A stretch of DNA of 64,000 nucleotides. It comes from Trinickia mobilis (lineage in GTDB: Bacteria > Pseudomonadota > Gammaproteobacteria > Burkholderiales > Burkholderiaceae). Where the stretch lies: assembly GCF_017315705.1 (NCBI RefSeq), contig NZ_JAFLRF010000011.1:52400-116399 (forward strand). The letters run 5' to 3'. Numbering within the stretch: the first letter of the stretch is position 1; each line of letters begins with the position of its first letter. The notes beneath the pieces were generated by a model. The model was not told where the DNA came from, ran no database searches, and saw only the letters and a list, made by a program, of their open reading frames with translations. The position numbers and the translations under genes are program-made. Of this stretch, positions 9,327-18,092 are shown one piece after another.

Positions 9327-9361
9327 AGGCAGGCCGGTCGCGCACCGGCTGCCTGGCTTTC
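9327..9361 (+). terminator. Hairpin after the MarR-type gene
   Basis: A long stem (AGGCAG and CCGGT pairing with ACCGG and CTGCCT, one bulged G) starts 15 bases after the stop codon. The following T-run is only three bases, so termination may be partial. Confidence 0.5.
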
Positions 9362-9413
9362 GGCGTCGTCTCTCGAATTCTCGTTCGGTCTCGTCGCGGG
9401 GAGCTGAGCCCTG

Positions 9414-10136
9414 ATGAATCGCGAAGTGTTGGCTATTCGCCATGTGTACTTCGAGGATTTAGGTAGTCTCGAACGCGTGCTGGGTGAGCGCGGCGTGGCG
9501 GTGCGCTATCTCGACGTCGGCTTGGCGCGTCTTACTGCGCCGGATCCGGTCGCGGCTTCGCTGACAGTGGTCCTCGGCGGGCCGATCGGCGCGTTTGACG
9601 ACGCTGCCTACCCGACGCTCAAGCCGATTCTTTCCCTGCTTGAAAAACGCATCGCCGCCGGGTTGCCGACGCTCGGCATCTGCCTCGGTGCGCAACTGAT
9701 CGCGCGCGTGCTCGGTGCACGCGTCTATCCGGCGGCAACCCAGGAAGTCGGCTGGGCCCCGCTCAGGCTGACCGCTGCCGGACAAGCCTCGCCGCTGCGC
9801 CATCTCGACGGCGCGCACACCTCGATGTTCCACTGGCACGGCGACACATTCGACCTTCCGGACGGCGCAACGCATCTCGCTTCGACGCCGGTTTGCGAGA
9901 ACCAAGCGTTTTCGTGGGGCAGTCATGTGCTCGGATTTCAATGCCATCCGGAGATTCGTGCCGAGCGGTTCGAGCCTTGGCTTATCGGCAACGCCGGCGA
10001 AATCGCGGCGACGCCGGGCGTCGACGCTCTGCAGTTGCGTGCCGACACGGCCTGTCTCGGCCCTGCGCTCGAGGTGGCCGCGCGCAAGACTTTCGAGGAA
10101 TGGCTCGACGCCGCAGGCGCCGCGAAGCGCAAATAA
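9414..10136 (+). CDS. Class I glutamine amidotransferase (GMP-synthase-like)
   Basis: Stand-alone GATase1 protein of 240 residues. The catalytic triad is visible: Cys90 in LGICLGAQ, His178 and Glu180 in GFQCHPE. Members of this group resemble the amidase half of GuaA, but some hydrolyse gamma-glutamyl compounds instead of feeding ammonia to a synthase, and no synthase domain is fused or adjacent. It is followed by the flavin oxidoreductase gene after 90 bases. The exact substrate is not deducible. Confidence 0.88.
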   Translation: MNREVLAIRHVYFEDLGSLERVLGERGVAVRYLDVGLARLTAPDPVAASLTVVLGGPIGAFDDAAYPTLKPILSLLEKRIAAGLPTLGICLGAQLIARVLGARVYPAATQEVGWAPLRLTAAGQASPLRHLDGAHTSMFHWHGDTFDLPDGATHLASTPVCENQAFSWGSHVLGFQCHPEIRAERFEPWLIGNAGEIAATPGVDALQLRADTACLGPALEVAARKTFEEWLDAAGAAKRK

Positions 10137-10226
10137 GCGCCGGCGCCGCCGCCAGCAAGCAAAAAACTCGCGTGCTATGCTCGGGCGCTTCTCTGTCGCA
10201 TCGGGCGAATCCCGTCGGAGATTTTC

Positions 10227-11339
10227 ATGGCCGAGTTGTTTTCACCGCTCACGCTGCGCAGCGTGACGCTTCCGAACCGCATCGTCGTCTCCCCGATGTG
10301 CCAGTATTCCGCCGAACGCGGCGAGGCGACCGGATGGCACATGATCCATCTCGGTCATCTCGCGCTGTCGGGCGCGGGCATGCTGTGCATCGAAGCGACG
10401 GCGGTCGTGCCCGACGGACGCATTACGCCAGGCTGTCTCGGCTTGTGGGACGACGTGACCGAACGGGCGCTCGTGCCGGTGCTCGCGGCGATTCGGAAGC
10501 ATTCGAAGATTCACGTCGCGATGCAGCTCTCGCACGCCGGGCGCAAGGCGTCGAGTCACGTTCCGTGGGATGGCGGCCAGCTGATCCCGGTGGCCGAGGG
10601 CGGCTGGATGACGCACGCACCCTCGGCGATTCCGCACAAGCCCGACGAAGTGCCGCCGCTTGCACTCGATACAGCCGGATTGAATCGCATCCGCGAAGCG
10701 TTCGCCGCAACCGCCCGGCGCGCGGCGCGCCTCGGCATCGACGCGCTCGAAGTCCACGGCGCGCACGGCTATTTGCTGCACCAATTTCTATCGCCACTCG
10801 CGAACCAGCGCACCGACGAATACGGCGGCTCGCGCGAGAACCGCATGCGCTTTCCGCTCGAAATCTTCGAGATCGTGCGCGCGGCGTTTCCGGCCGATAA
10901 GCCGGTCGGCGTGCGCGTATCTGCGACCGATTGGGTCGACGGTGGCTGGAATCTCGACGATACGATCGCCTTCGCGCGCGAGTTGAAAAAGCGCGGCTGC
11001 GATTGGATCGATACGTCGTCGGGCGGGGTATCGCCGCTGCAGAAGATCCCGCTGAGTCCGGGCTACCAGGTGCCGTTCGCCGAAGCCGTCAAAAAGGAAA
11101 CCGGCATCACGACGATCGCCGTCGGCCTCATTACCGATCCGGCTCACGCGAACGAGCTGATCGAAGCGGGCAAGGCCGATTGCGTCGCGATGGCGCGCGC
11201 GATGCTGTACGACCCGCGCTGGCCGTGGCATGCAGCTGCGCAGCTCGGCGCCGCGGTCGAGGCGCCGCCGCAATATTGGCGCTCGCAACCGCGCGATCAG
11301 AAGGCGTTGTTCGGCGATATTTCGTTCGGGCAACGATGA
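10227..11339 (+). CDS. NADH:flavin oxidoreductase, old yellow enzyme (YqjM/NamA type)
   Basis: FMN-dependent ene-reductase of 370 residues, a TIM barrel. The N-terminal LPNRIVVSPMCQYSAERGEATGWH region contains the Cys25 and Tyr27 pair that marks the thermophilic-like YqjM subgroup. Residues HGAHGYLLHQFLSPL and RTDEYGGS are the usual flavin and active-site segments, and the C-terminal CVAMARAMLYDPRWPW is also typical. It reduces activated C=C bonds, probably in detoxification. It is transcribed in the same direction as the amidotransferase and ends in a strong terminator. Confidence 0.9.
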   Translation: MAELFSPLTLRSVTLPNRIVVSPMCQYSAERGEATGWHMIHLGHLALSGAGMLCIEATAVVPDGRITPGCLGLWDDVTERALVPVLAAIRKHSKIHVAMQLSHAGRKASSHVPWDGGQLIPVAEGGWMTHAPSAIPHKPDEVPPLALDTAGLNRIREAFAATARRAARLGIDALEVHGAHGYLLHQFLSPLANQRTDEYGGSRENRMRFPLEIFEIVRAAFPADKPVGVRVSATDWVDGGWNLDDTIAFARELKKRGCDWIDTSSGGVSPLQKIPLSPGYQVPFAEAVKKETGITTIAVGLITDPAHANELIEAGKADCVAMARAMLYDPRWPWHAAAQLGAAVEAPPQYWRSQPRDQKALFGDISFGQR

Positions 11340-11445
11340 CGTGAAATAGAGTTGGGCCGCGTGCGCACGAAGCGGCGCGCGAGGTTGAATTAGGCTGTCT
11401 CGACCGTGTACGATGCCGGTTGTGACGCGCTCGCGTCGCACGTTC

Positions 11446-11474
11446 ACGCGGCGCCCGCTGGGCGCCGCGTTTTC
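11446..11474 (+). terminator. Terminator after the flavin oxidoreductase
   Basis: An 11-base perfect GC stem with loop GCT is followed by TTTTC. It lies about 105 bases after the stop codon and separates this gene from the SET-domain gene. Confidence 0.75.
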
Positions 11475-11563
11475 TATCCAAGATTGAAAATGCCCCACGC
11501 GCGTTTGAGCGCGGCACATGCCGGCCAGCGGTGGCCGGTTGCAGTTTTAGAAAGGATTCGTCG

Positions 11564-12049
11564 ATGAGTTCACGCAGGACGGTCGTGCGCCAATCGGGTG
11601 TGCACGGCAAGGGCGTGTTCGCCGTGGAGCCGATCAAGGCCGGCGAACGTTTGCTGGAATACAAGGGTGAACGGATCTCGTGGAAAGAGGCGCTGCGACG
11701 GCATCCGCATAACCCCGATGAGCCGAATCACACGTTTTACTTCGCGCTCGAAGACGGCCGCGTGATCGACGGCAAAGTGAACGGCAACAGCGCGCGCTGG
11801 ATCAATCATTCGTGCGCGCCGAACTGCGAAGCGGAAGAGGTGGACGGACGCGTGTTCATCCACGCGTTGCGCGCCATCGACGCCGACGAAGAGTTGTTCT
11901 ACGACTACGGCCTCGTGATCGATGCGCGTCAGACGAAAAAGCTCAAGCGCGAGTACGAGTGCCGCTGCGGCGCGCGCAAGTGCCGCGGCACGATGCTCGC
12001 TTCGACGAAAGACAAGGAAAAAGAGAAGAAGCGTAAGAAGAAAGACTAG
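11564..12049 (+). CDS. SET-domain protein lysine methyltransferase
   Basis: Bacterial SET protein of 161 residues, predicted to methylate lysine on a protein using SAM. Seen in order: the N-terminal GVHGKGVFA motif, the NSARWINHSC active-site knot, ELFYDYGL, and a post-SET zinc cluster (CRCGARKCRG). The C-terminus is a run of Lys/Glu (KDKEKEKKRKKKD) resembling a nucleic-acid-binding tail. AAAGGA at 11551 fixes ATG 11564; an upstream in-frame GTG at 11531 is less likely. Its target is unknown; chlamydial and other bacterial SET proteins modify histone-like proteins, so HU is one candidate by analogy only. Confidence 0.9.
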   Translation: MSSRRTVVRQSGVHGKGVFAVEPIKAGERLLEYKGERISWKEALRRHPHNPDEPNHTFYFALEDGRVIDGKVNGNSARWINHSCAPNCEAEEVDGRVFIHALRAIDADEELFYDYGLVIDARQTKKLKREYECRCGARKCRGTMLASTKDKEKEKKRKKKD

Positions 12050-12058
12050 CCGTAAGCC

Positions 12059-12089
12059 AAGGCTGCTCGCGACGCCGGGCAGCCTTTTC
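12059..12089 (+). terminator. Terminator after the SET gene
   Basis: The stem AAGGCTGC / GCAGCCTT with a 12-base loop, followed by TTTTC, begins ten bases after the stop codon. Confidence 0.75.
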
Positions 12090-12174
12090 GCGCTTCTTTT
12101 TGCTTCTTTAGGCAGTATGACTTTCCGTGAGCCAGCCCGCTGCCTGACTCAGGCGACCGTGATGAGCGGCGACT

Positions 12175-13671
12175 TCACAGATCGATCGGCGCATGTTGCG
12201 CCGATTTTCTTTTGGCGAGCGCCGCATCGCCCGCCCGCGCGGCCGCGACTAGCGGCAGCCGCAGGATGAAGCGGGCGCCGCCTTCGGGCGCATCGGCATA
12301 CTGCACGCTGCCGCCGTGCAAGACCATGATGTCGTGGACGATCGCGAGCCCGAGGCCCGCACCGCCATCGACGCCGGTCCCGACCACGTTTTGCCCATCT
12401 CCGCGGAAAAAGCGCTTGAAGAGATCGACTTGCTGATTGACGGGCACGCCCGAGCCGTTGTCCTCGACGATGATTTCGGCGTACGCCGCGGCATCGATTG
12501 TCGCCTGCGCGACGCTGACCGTGATCCTGCCGCCGTCCAGCCGCGCCGGCGGGACATACTTCAACGCGTTATCGAGCAGATTCGCGATCACCTCGCGCAG
12601 CAAGACGGGGTTGCCGCGCACGACGAGCGGACTGTCGTTCGCCGGATCGTCGAGGCGCTGGAAGCCGAGGTCGACGTGCGCGGCGAGCGCGCGAGGCACC
12701 CATTCCGCGCCGGTTTCGAACGCGAGCACGGCCAAGTCGACGTCGACGAAGCGCGCGGCCTGCGCACCCGGCTCCGCGCGAGCGAGCGAGAGCAGCTGAT
12801 TCGACAGGCGCACCGCGCGATCGGCGGCGGCGCGCAGCTCGCAAACGGCGGCGATCGTCTGCGCGGGGTCGCGTGCATTGGCCGCCTGCTCGGCGTGCAG
12901 CTTCACGGCGGTGAGCGGCGTGCGCAGTTGATGCGCGGCGTCGGCGATGAATTTGCGCTGCCCGTCGAGCGCGGTTTTCAGGCGTTCGAGCAGCGCGTTC
13001 AGCGCGCTCGTCAGCGGCCGGATCTCGACCGGCACGTAAGTTTCGTCGACAGGTTCGAGCGACGTGTGCGTCTGCCGATTGAGCGAATCGGCGAGATCGG
13101 TCAGCGGATTGAGCTGCTGGTTGACCACGCGCCAGACGATGCCCCAGCCCGCGAGCAGCAACAGCAGCAGCGGCATCATGATCGCGACGAGAAACTCGGC
13201 GGCGATCCGGAAACGATGCCGCACCGGCTGCGCAACCTCGACGATCATCGGATTGCCGCCCGCCTGATTCACGCGAACCTGCGCGACGCGAACGCTCACG
13301 CCCTGATGCTGCGCCTCGAACGCGTACGCGTAGTGCATGCGCCGCACGTTCGAGCCGAACAGCGGCAGCTTCGGGTCGCCGGCGATCTCGTTCTCGCCGT
13401 CGCTGATCCGGTAGATAAGCTGCTCGGTCGGGTCGGAGAACATCGCTTGCGCGAGCGGCGGGACGGTGATCGACGCGTCGGGACCGGCGATTTGAATCTG
13501 CTTCGAGATCGCGGTGGCGAGGTCCGCGAGCGAGCGGTCGATGACGTGCTGCGTGTACTGCCACGCGAGCCAATACGCGATCAGGCCGCTCATCAGCGCG
13601 AGCAGCGACAGCGGGGCGGCTAGGCGCCGCAGCAGCGAGCGGCGCAGGCTATTCGCAGCGGCGTGGGGCAT
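12175..13671 (-). CDS. Two-component sensor histidine kinase (TctE/QseC type)
   Basis: Membrane kinase of 498 residues. Two transmembrane helices (about 18-38 and 158-180) flank a periplasmic sensor domain. Then come a short HAMP-like linker, the phospho-acceptor His247 in DAAHQLRTPL, the N box (NLLDNALKY), the G1 box (VEDNGSGVP) and the G2 box (GAGLGLAIVHDI). It partners the response regulator gene upstream on the same strand, 205 bases away, which is wider than the usual overlap because a repeat-like sequence lies between them. TctE-type kinases often sense tricarboxylates, but no tct transporter is in view. Confidence 0.9.
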   Translation of the reverse strand: MPHAAANSLRRSLLRRLAAPLSLLALMSGLIAYWLAWQYTQHVIDRSLADLATAISKQIQIAGPDASITVPPLAQAMFSDPTEQLIYRISDGENEIAGDPKLPLFGSNVRRMHYAYAFEAQHQGVSVRVAQVRVNQAGGNPMIVEVAQPVRHRFRIAAEFLVAIMMPLLLLLLAGWGIVWRVVNQQLNPLTDLADSLNRQTHTSLEPVDETYVPVEIRPLTSALNALLERLKTALDGQRKFIADAAHQLRTPLTAVKLHAEQAANARDPAQTIAAVCELRAAADRAVRLSNQLLSLARAEPGAQAARFVDVDLAVLAFETGAEWVPRALAAHVDLGFQRLDDPANDSPLVVRGNPVLLREVIANLLDNALKYVPPARLDGGRITVSVAQATIDAAAYAEIIVEDNGSGVPVNQQVDLFKRFFRGDGQNVVGTGVDGGAGLGLAIVHDIMVLHGGSVQYADAPEGGARFILRLPLVAAARAGDAALAKRKSAQHAPIDL

Positions 13672-13675
13672 GTCA

Positions 13676-13870
13676 GTAAGCGCCGGGCCGCCCCAAGCTT
13701 ACTGACACCCCCTTGGGGGGCAGCGAACCCAGTGAGCGCGGCGGCTGTTTCATCTCAGGACGTGCGATGGAGAAAACCCCGGAGGGCCCTGTGTTTCGCC
13801 GCCGCGCCGCGCGTAAACAACGCGGCGCAGGTGCGGACCAAGGCTCAACCCGGGGTTATTGCCGTTTGCC
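13676..13870. repeat. Intergenic repeat-like insert between kinase and regulator genes
   Basis: It contains an inverted AGTAAG...CTTACT pair, then CCCCCTTGGGGGGCAGCGAAC, which closely matches a segment at about 17008-17028. A second hairpin pairs AACCCCGG (near 13774) with CCGGGGTT (near 13850). I read this as an interspersed intergenic repeat of the lineage rather than a gene. Confidence 0.5.
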
Positions 13871-13876
13871 GCCGGC

Positions 13877-14563
13877 TCAGGAAGCCTGGCGGATTTCCTG
13901 CAGCAGATAGCCGAAGCCGCGCACCGTGACGATTTCGACGCGGCAGTTTTCGAGTTTCTTGCGCACGCGGTGCACGTAGACTTCAATCGCGGTGTCGCCG
14001 AGATCGCCGCCGAAGTGCGTCAGATGGTCCTGCAGTTGGGCCTTGCTCACGACGCGGCCGTGGCGCAGCAGCAGCATTTCGAGCACCGCGAATTCGCGCG
14101 GCGACAGTTCGAGCGGCTTGTCGTCGTTGAAGATGCGGCGATCGACGCCCGACAGGCGCACGCCGCCCAGCGACACTTCCGGACGCGGCATATCGCTGTG
14201 CGGGCCGCTGCGGCGCATCACCGCGCGGATGCGCGCTTCGAGTTCGGCCGGCTCGAACGGCTTGAGCATGTAGTCGTCGGCGCCCGAATTGAGGCCTTGG
14301 ACGCGGTCGCTCAGTTCGTCGCGCGCGGTCAGCACGATCACGGGCGTATGGCGATTGCTCTGGCGGAAGCGCGACAGGAGCGTCATGCCGTCGATGCCGG
14401 GCAGACCGAGATCGAGAATCACGAGCTCGTGGCGGTTTTGCGTGAGGGCTTGTTCAGCAAAGATGCCGTCGTGGACCATGTCGACGGTGAAGCCGGCTTG
14501 TTCAAGACTGCTTTGAATACCGCGCGCGATGGGGCGGTCATCTTCGATCAGAAGGAGTCGCAT
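13877..14563 (-). CDS. OmpR-family response regulator (TctD/QseB type)
   Basis: DNA-binding response regulator of 228 residues. The receiver domain has the acidic pair in LLIEDD, phospho-acceptor Asp51 in VILDLGLPG, the conserved Thr in VLTARDE and Lys in KPFE. A winged-helix C-terminal domain follows (LSPREFAVLEMLLLRHGRVVSK, then DTAIEVYVHRVRKKL and VRGFGYLL). It is transcribed first, ahead of the kinase gene, and is the obvious partner of that kinase. Confidence 0.92.
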   Translation of the reverse strand: MRLLLIEDDRPIARGIQSSLEQAGFTVDMVHDGIFAEQALTQNRHELVILDLGLPGIDGMTLLSRFRQSNRHTPVIVLTARDELSDRVQGLNSGADDYMLKPFEPAELEARIRAVMRRSGPHSDMPRPEVSLGGVRLSGVDRRIFNDDKPLELSPREFAVLEMLLLRHGRVVSKAQLQDHLTHFGGDLGDTAIEVYVHRVRKKLENCRVEIVTVRGFGYLLQEIRQAS

Positions 14564-14689
14564 GGGTTTCGCTCAAGTACAATGGGTTAGGCCTTTGAAG
14601 CACGCGGTTCGCCGGTGCGCCGTCTCTGCTGGGGAGCACGCCGCCGCGCGTCGGTTTCGAGCAGGCGGCCAAGGAACGATCACGAGAAC

Positions 14690-14914
14690 ATGTCCGATAT
14701 TACGATCAACGAACTAGAAGCTGCGATCAATTTTTGGCGCGCCCGTTCGCCATCGAGCGGCGAAGAACTCAGCTTATGCAAAGAGGCAAGCGCGCTCTCC
14801 AAGCCGTATGCGCTGCTGATTGTACAGCGTCAGACCACTCTGTCGGAGGAAGGTTTGGAACCCATTGCGCGCGAGGCCTGGGAGTCTTACGTGCGCCTTA
14901 AGAACGGCCTGTAG
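14690..14914 (+). CDS. DUF3717-like small protein
   Basis: A 74-residue cytoplasmic protein, MSDITINELEAAINFWRA... I recognise it as the DUF3717 type common in Burkholderiaceae; its function is unknown. The sequence is helical, starts with the ITINELE motif and contains one Cys. The start at 14690 is preceded by GAGAAC with weak ribosome-site character. The frame stays open upstream, but the extension is Arg-rich and unlike protein. It is divergent from the response regulator and convergent with phhB. Confidence 0.7.
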   Translation: MSDITINELEAAINFWRARSPSSGEELSLCKEASALSKPYALLIVQRQTTLSEEGLEPIAREAWESYVRLKNGL

Positions 14915-14970
14915 AAAGCGGCGATACGACCCCGAATTACCTGCAATTCGCTTTCACGCTGCGGTGCATC

Positions 14971-15279
14971 TTATGCTCGCTGCGTCGATTTCGCGACTTC
15001 GTCGATAAAGCGCGCGAGCGCCACGTCCCGTTCGGTTAGACCGTTCGCCTCGTGCGTCGACAGCGTAATTTCCACCTTGTGATAGACGTTGAACCATTCC
15101 GGGTGGTGATTCATCTCCTGCGCCTTGATCGCCACGCGCGTCATGAAGCCGAACGCTTCGTTGAAATCCGCGAACTTGAATTCACGCTGAATCGCGTCGC
15201 GGCCCGGGACAGCCGCCCAGCCTGACAGTTGCGCGAGCTGAGTGGAACGTTCTTCGGAAGTCAGCTTGTGGATCATCAT
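14971..15279 (-). CDS. phhB: Pterin-4a-carbinolamine dehydratase
   Basis: Recycles the pterin cofactor used by phenylalanine hydroxylase: it dehydrates 4a-hydroxytetrahydrobiopterin. It has 102 residues, the usual size. The active-site motif MNHHPEW and the downstream [21 protein letters not shown], with the ending ALARFID, are diagnostic. Two Met codons start the frame (15279 and 15276). In related genomes phhB lies directly behind phhA. Here no phhA is present, only a short stub upstream (see 15469-15609). Confidence 0.93.
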   Translation of the reverse strand: MMIHKLTSEERSTQLAQLSGWAAVPGRDAIQREFKFADFNEAFGFMTRVAIKAQEMNHHPEWFNVYHKVEITLSTHEANGLTERDVALARFIDEVAKSTQRA

Positions 15280-15468
15280 GTCACCTCTAAGGGCTTTGAT
15301 TCTGCGCGGACGCTCTCAGACGTCCGCTCGGTGTGCCTCGGCTGCGGCCGCCGGCGCGTGATGCCGCCCGGCGGCGGTCGAGCGGCAACGGGCGCGGTGG
15401 CCGCAACCGTCCGAACATTTTTTCACAGAAGACAAGCGCCTGCAGGGGCGTGAAGCGTTCGCACCTCC

Positions 15469-15609
15469 TCAGATGTTGCTTTCGTCTTTCCAGCCTTCCC
15501 GCGTGCCGCGGGTGATCAATTCCACCGTTTACCAGTAAAGCCGCGCCAGCAGCGGAAGGGCGCCGGCTTCGAATTGTTTTTTGAGTTTGGCGGTGACGGC
15601 GGCGGGCAT
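15469..15609 (-). pseudogene. Probable stub of deleted phhA
   Basis: Minus-strand frame reading MPAAVTAKLKKQFEAG then about ten more codons, a TAA at 15529-15531, and in the same frame VELITRGTREGWKDESNI before TGA at 15469-15471. The first 16 residues resemble the N-terminus of Burkholderia phenylalanine-4-hydroxylase (from memory). Position and strand, between phhB and a divergent Lrp gene, are where phhA is expected. I infer that most of phhA has been deleted. The alternative is an unrelated short gene of 26 residues. Confidence 0.45.
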
Positions 15610-15731
15610 GGTCTTGCTGCATGGGTGAAATCGGGGTGCGTGCAAGTGTAGTGCGGGGTGTCCGCGGAATGGGTGTAATCGGAGCGTGCTATTGCGCCGA
15701 TATGCAATAATCGCGCGTTATTTTCGAATTC

Positions 15732-16238
15732 ATGCGGGAAATGCTCATGGTGGAACTCGATCACTTCGATTTGGCGCTGCTGGACGTGCTGCAGCGCTTC
15801 GGACGCGCAACCCATCAGCAGCTCGGCGAGCAGGTGCCGCTGTCGCCGTCGCAGATCGGGCGCCGGCTGCAGCGGCTCGAAGCGGCAGGGGTAATCGACG
15901 GCTATCGGGTCGTGCTGCAGCCCGAAAGGCTCGGGCTCGGCGTCACCGCGTTCACGAGCCTGAAGCTCAAGCATCACGGCGACTCGATCATCGAGCAGTT
16001 TCAGCAGCAGATCGACATGCTGCCTGAGGTGCTCGAATGCCATGCCGTGGTTGGCGATGCCGACTATCTGCTGCGCATCGTCGCGCCGGATTTGAACGCG
16101 CTGTCGTCGTTCGTGATGAAGAAGCTGATGCGGGTGCCGGGCGTCGACAGCGTGCGCTCGAACATCGTGCTCACCACGTTCAAGCGTAATGGGCCGTTGC
16201 CGCTCGGCCATCTGTCGCCTGGGGCCGGAGCGGCTTAG
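15732..16238 (+). CDS. Lrp/AsnC-family regulator
   Basis: Feast/famine regulator of 168 residues. The N-terminal helix-turn-helix (LDVLQRFGRATHQQLGEQVPLSPSQIGRRLQRLEAAGVI) is followed by an RAM effector domain (VTAFTSLKLKHHG to FVMKKLMRVPGVDSVRSNIVL). Starts at 15732, 15747 and 15750 are all possible; MVELDHFD at 15750 would match the family best. It is divergent from the phhA stub and probably once controlled the phenylalanine hydroxylase genes; its present target is uncertain. Confidence 0.9.
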   Translation: MREMLMVELDHFDLALLDVLQRFGRATHQQLGEQVPLSPSQIGRRLQRLEAAGVIDGYRVVLQPERLGLGVTAFTSLKLKHHGDSIIEQFQQQIDMLPEVLECHAVVGDADYLLRIVAPDLNALSSFVMKKLMRVPGVDSVRSNIVLTTFKRNGPLPLGHLSPGAGAA

Positions 16239-16322
16239 TTTGCTGCGGGGATTGCGTTCTACCAGAAGGGATGCGCTGACGGCGCGTCGCTGCGTGCGCC
16301 GTCAGCGCATTGATATGAACAC

Positions 16323-16856
16323 TCAAGCGGCTTCGCCTGCCTTCGCCGGACTGAGCAAATCGACGTAAGCCACCGCGACGAGATCCGAAGCCGGCACGCC
16401 GAGCTTCGAAAACACCTCGTGCGCTTCGGCCTCACCGCTTTCCTCGTCGTCTTCGGGCGCGAGCACGACTTCGAGTTCGACGAAATCGCCCAGCCCATCG
16501 ACGCGGTCCAGATGGATGCGGGTGCGCCCAGCCAGATAGACGTGGCGTTCTTTCGTGACGATTCCGCGTGTCGTGAGCGCGGTGGCGAGCAGCGCGTGCA
16601 TCGCCTCGGGGTTGGTGACCGGGCTCCTTGTGTAGTACGACGCCTTCGGGCCGTCGCGATCGTCGCGCTGATAGAAGATCAGCTCGGCGGGCGTGCCGTC
16701 GTCGAATTGGCGCAGCTTGAGACGCCCGCGCGGCACGTCGTAGAAGAAGTCCTGCTGGCGGAAGATCAGGGGAGTCTCGGACGAAAGTTCGGCGGCGCGT
16801 TCGCGCAGTTGTTCGAACTGCTGGGCGCGGGCTTTGATTTCGATGTTGCGTGCCAT
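16323..16856 (-). CDS. CYTH-domain protein (class IV adenylate cyclase/thiamine-triphosphatase-like)
   Basis: A 177-residue protein beginning MARNIEIKAR, the ExExK-type signature of the CYTH tunnel fold. Further conserved charged strands follow (GRLKLRQFDDG, AELIFYQRDD, HVYLAGRTRIHLDRVDGLGDFVELEVVL). CYTH proteins act on triphosphate substrates in a metal-dependent way; the subtype here could be a CyaB-like cyclase or a phosphatase. It is flanked by small intergenic regions and looks monocistronic. Confidence 0.85.
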   Translation of the reverse strand: MARNIEIKARAQQFEQLRERAAELSSETPLIFRQQDFFYDVPRGRLKLRQFDDGTPAELIFYQRDDRDGPKASYYTRSPVTNPEAMHALLATALTTRGIVTKERHVYLAGRTRIHLDRVDGLGDFVELEVVLAPEDDEESGEAEAHEVFSKLGVPASDLVAVAYVDLLSPAKAGEAA

Positions 16857-16977
16857 CTGAGGCTCCTGTCGGGAAGAGGTGGGGGGGAGAGAACAACGTA
16901 TGAGGGGACGCGCGAAGCGCGAACCACGAATCTAGCAAATATTGCCGATCCCTGTTGTGTCGGCTGCCTTGTTCACG

Positions 16978-17050
16978 ATGCCGCCCGTCCCAAGGAAGGC
17001 ATCCGCCCCCTTGGGGCGCAGCGAACGATAGTGCGCGCGGGGGGTGTTCA
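16978..17050. repeat. Second copy of lineage intergenic repeat
   Basis: It carries CCCCCTTGGGGCGCAGCGAAC followed by an AGTG(A/C)GCGCGG-like tail, matching the segment at about 13708-13745. Both copies lie in gaps between minus-strand genes. Confidence 0.45.
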
Positions 17051-17060
17051 TCAGCGCCGC

Positions 17061-17960
17061 TCATATCGCCCATTGCTGCTCGATCAGCTTGAATGCCGCG
17101 GCGATCGCCGGCTCGTCCTGGCGCTCGGCGAGCGTGACGAAGGTGAGCTGCGTCGGCACCGTGACCCCTTCGACGATCGTCAGCGCGTGCGCGTGCGCCT
17201 CCGCGATTGCGATCGAATCGCGCGCGAGCGTGAGCCCGACGCCGGACTTCACGAGATCGAGCATCGACGGTTCCTGGTCGACTTCCGCGACCTTCACCGG
17301 CGTCACGCCCGCCTCGGCAAAGCGCCGCGAAAGCAGCCGGTGATGTGCGGACGCGGGCGGCGTCCAGATCCACGGCAGCGCGGCGAGCGCGCGCCAGTCG
17401 CGGGCGCGGCTCACGCGGTCCTTCCAGCCGGCCGGCGCGAGCACGCGATATTGGAAACGGATGAGCGTGGCGGCGCGAAAGAGGTCGTGCTCGCGCGGGT
17501 CGTCTTCGGCGGGGTCGCCGATGTAGTAGCCGACGTCGAGCTCGCGCGAACGGATCTGGTCGAGCACCCAGCCCGACATGCCGTGCCTCAGCGCGGTTTC
17601 GATCTGCGGATAGGTTTCGACGAGTTGTCTGAGGAAACCGCCGAGCCGCAGAAATGCGGGGTCGAGGATCGTGCCGATGCGCAGACGCCCGCGCACTTCC
17701 TGGCGCAGCGTCGCCGCGGCCCGCTCGACGTCGCCGGCCGCGGCGAGTGCGCGCTCGGCGTGCGGCAGGAGCGCCTGGCCGTCGCGCGTGAGCGAGAGCC
17801 CGTGCGACGTGCGCGAAAACAGCGCCACGCCCAGCGCTTCCTGCAGATTCTTGATCTGCAGGCTGACGGCAGGCTGAGTCAGATGCAACTGCGCGGCGGC
17901 GCGCGTCAGGTTGCCGGTGCGCGCGACCGTCACGAAGGCGCGGAGCAGTATCAGGTCCAT
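17061..17960 (-). CDS. LysR-family transcriptional regulator
   Basis: LTTR of 299 residues. The N-terminal winged helix is MDLILLRAFVTVARTGNLTRAAAQLHLTQPAVSLQIKNLQ, followed by a periplasmic-binding-like effector domain (GRLRIGTILD onward). It is divergent from mmsA with a 132-base gap, the classic layout for a regulator of the adjacent operon. The gap holds an AT-rich stretch with an ATTACTCATTGG element that could be the operator, but I cannot define it. Likely role: control of mmsA and the following oxidoreductase gene. Confidence 0.9.
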   Translation of the reverse strand: MDLILLRAFVTVARTGNLTRAAAQLHLTQPAVSLQIKNLQEALGVALFSRTSHGLSLTRDGQALLPHAERALAAAGDVERAAATLRQEVRGRLRIGTILDPAFLRLGGFLRQLVETYPQIETALRHGMSGWVLDQIRSRELDVGYYIGDPAEDDPREHDLFRAATLIRFQYRVLAPAGWKDRVSRARDWRALAALPWIWTPPASAHHRLLSRRFAEAGVTPVKVAEVDQEPSMLDLVKSGVGLTLARDSIAIAEAHAHALTIVEGVTVPTQLTFVTLAERQDEPAIAAAFKLIEQQWAI

Positions 17961-18092
17961 GCGCTGATATTAGCGCGCCTTATATCGCAGTTGAGCATTA
18001 CTCATTGGATTTCGCGGCGCGATGCCGCGTACGCTTCGATCCAGACGCGTCCGGCCGGCGGCCTTTGATGACGCGGCCCAACGGGAGACATC

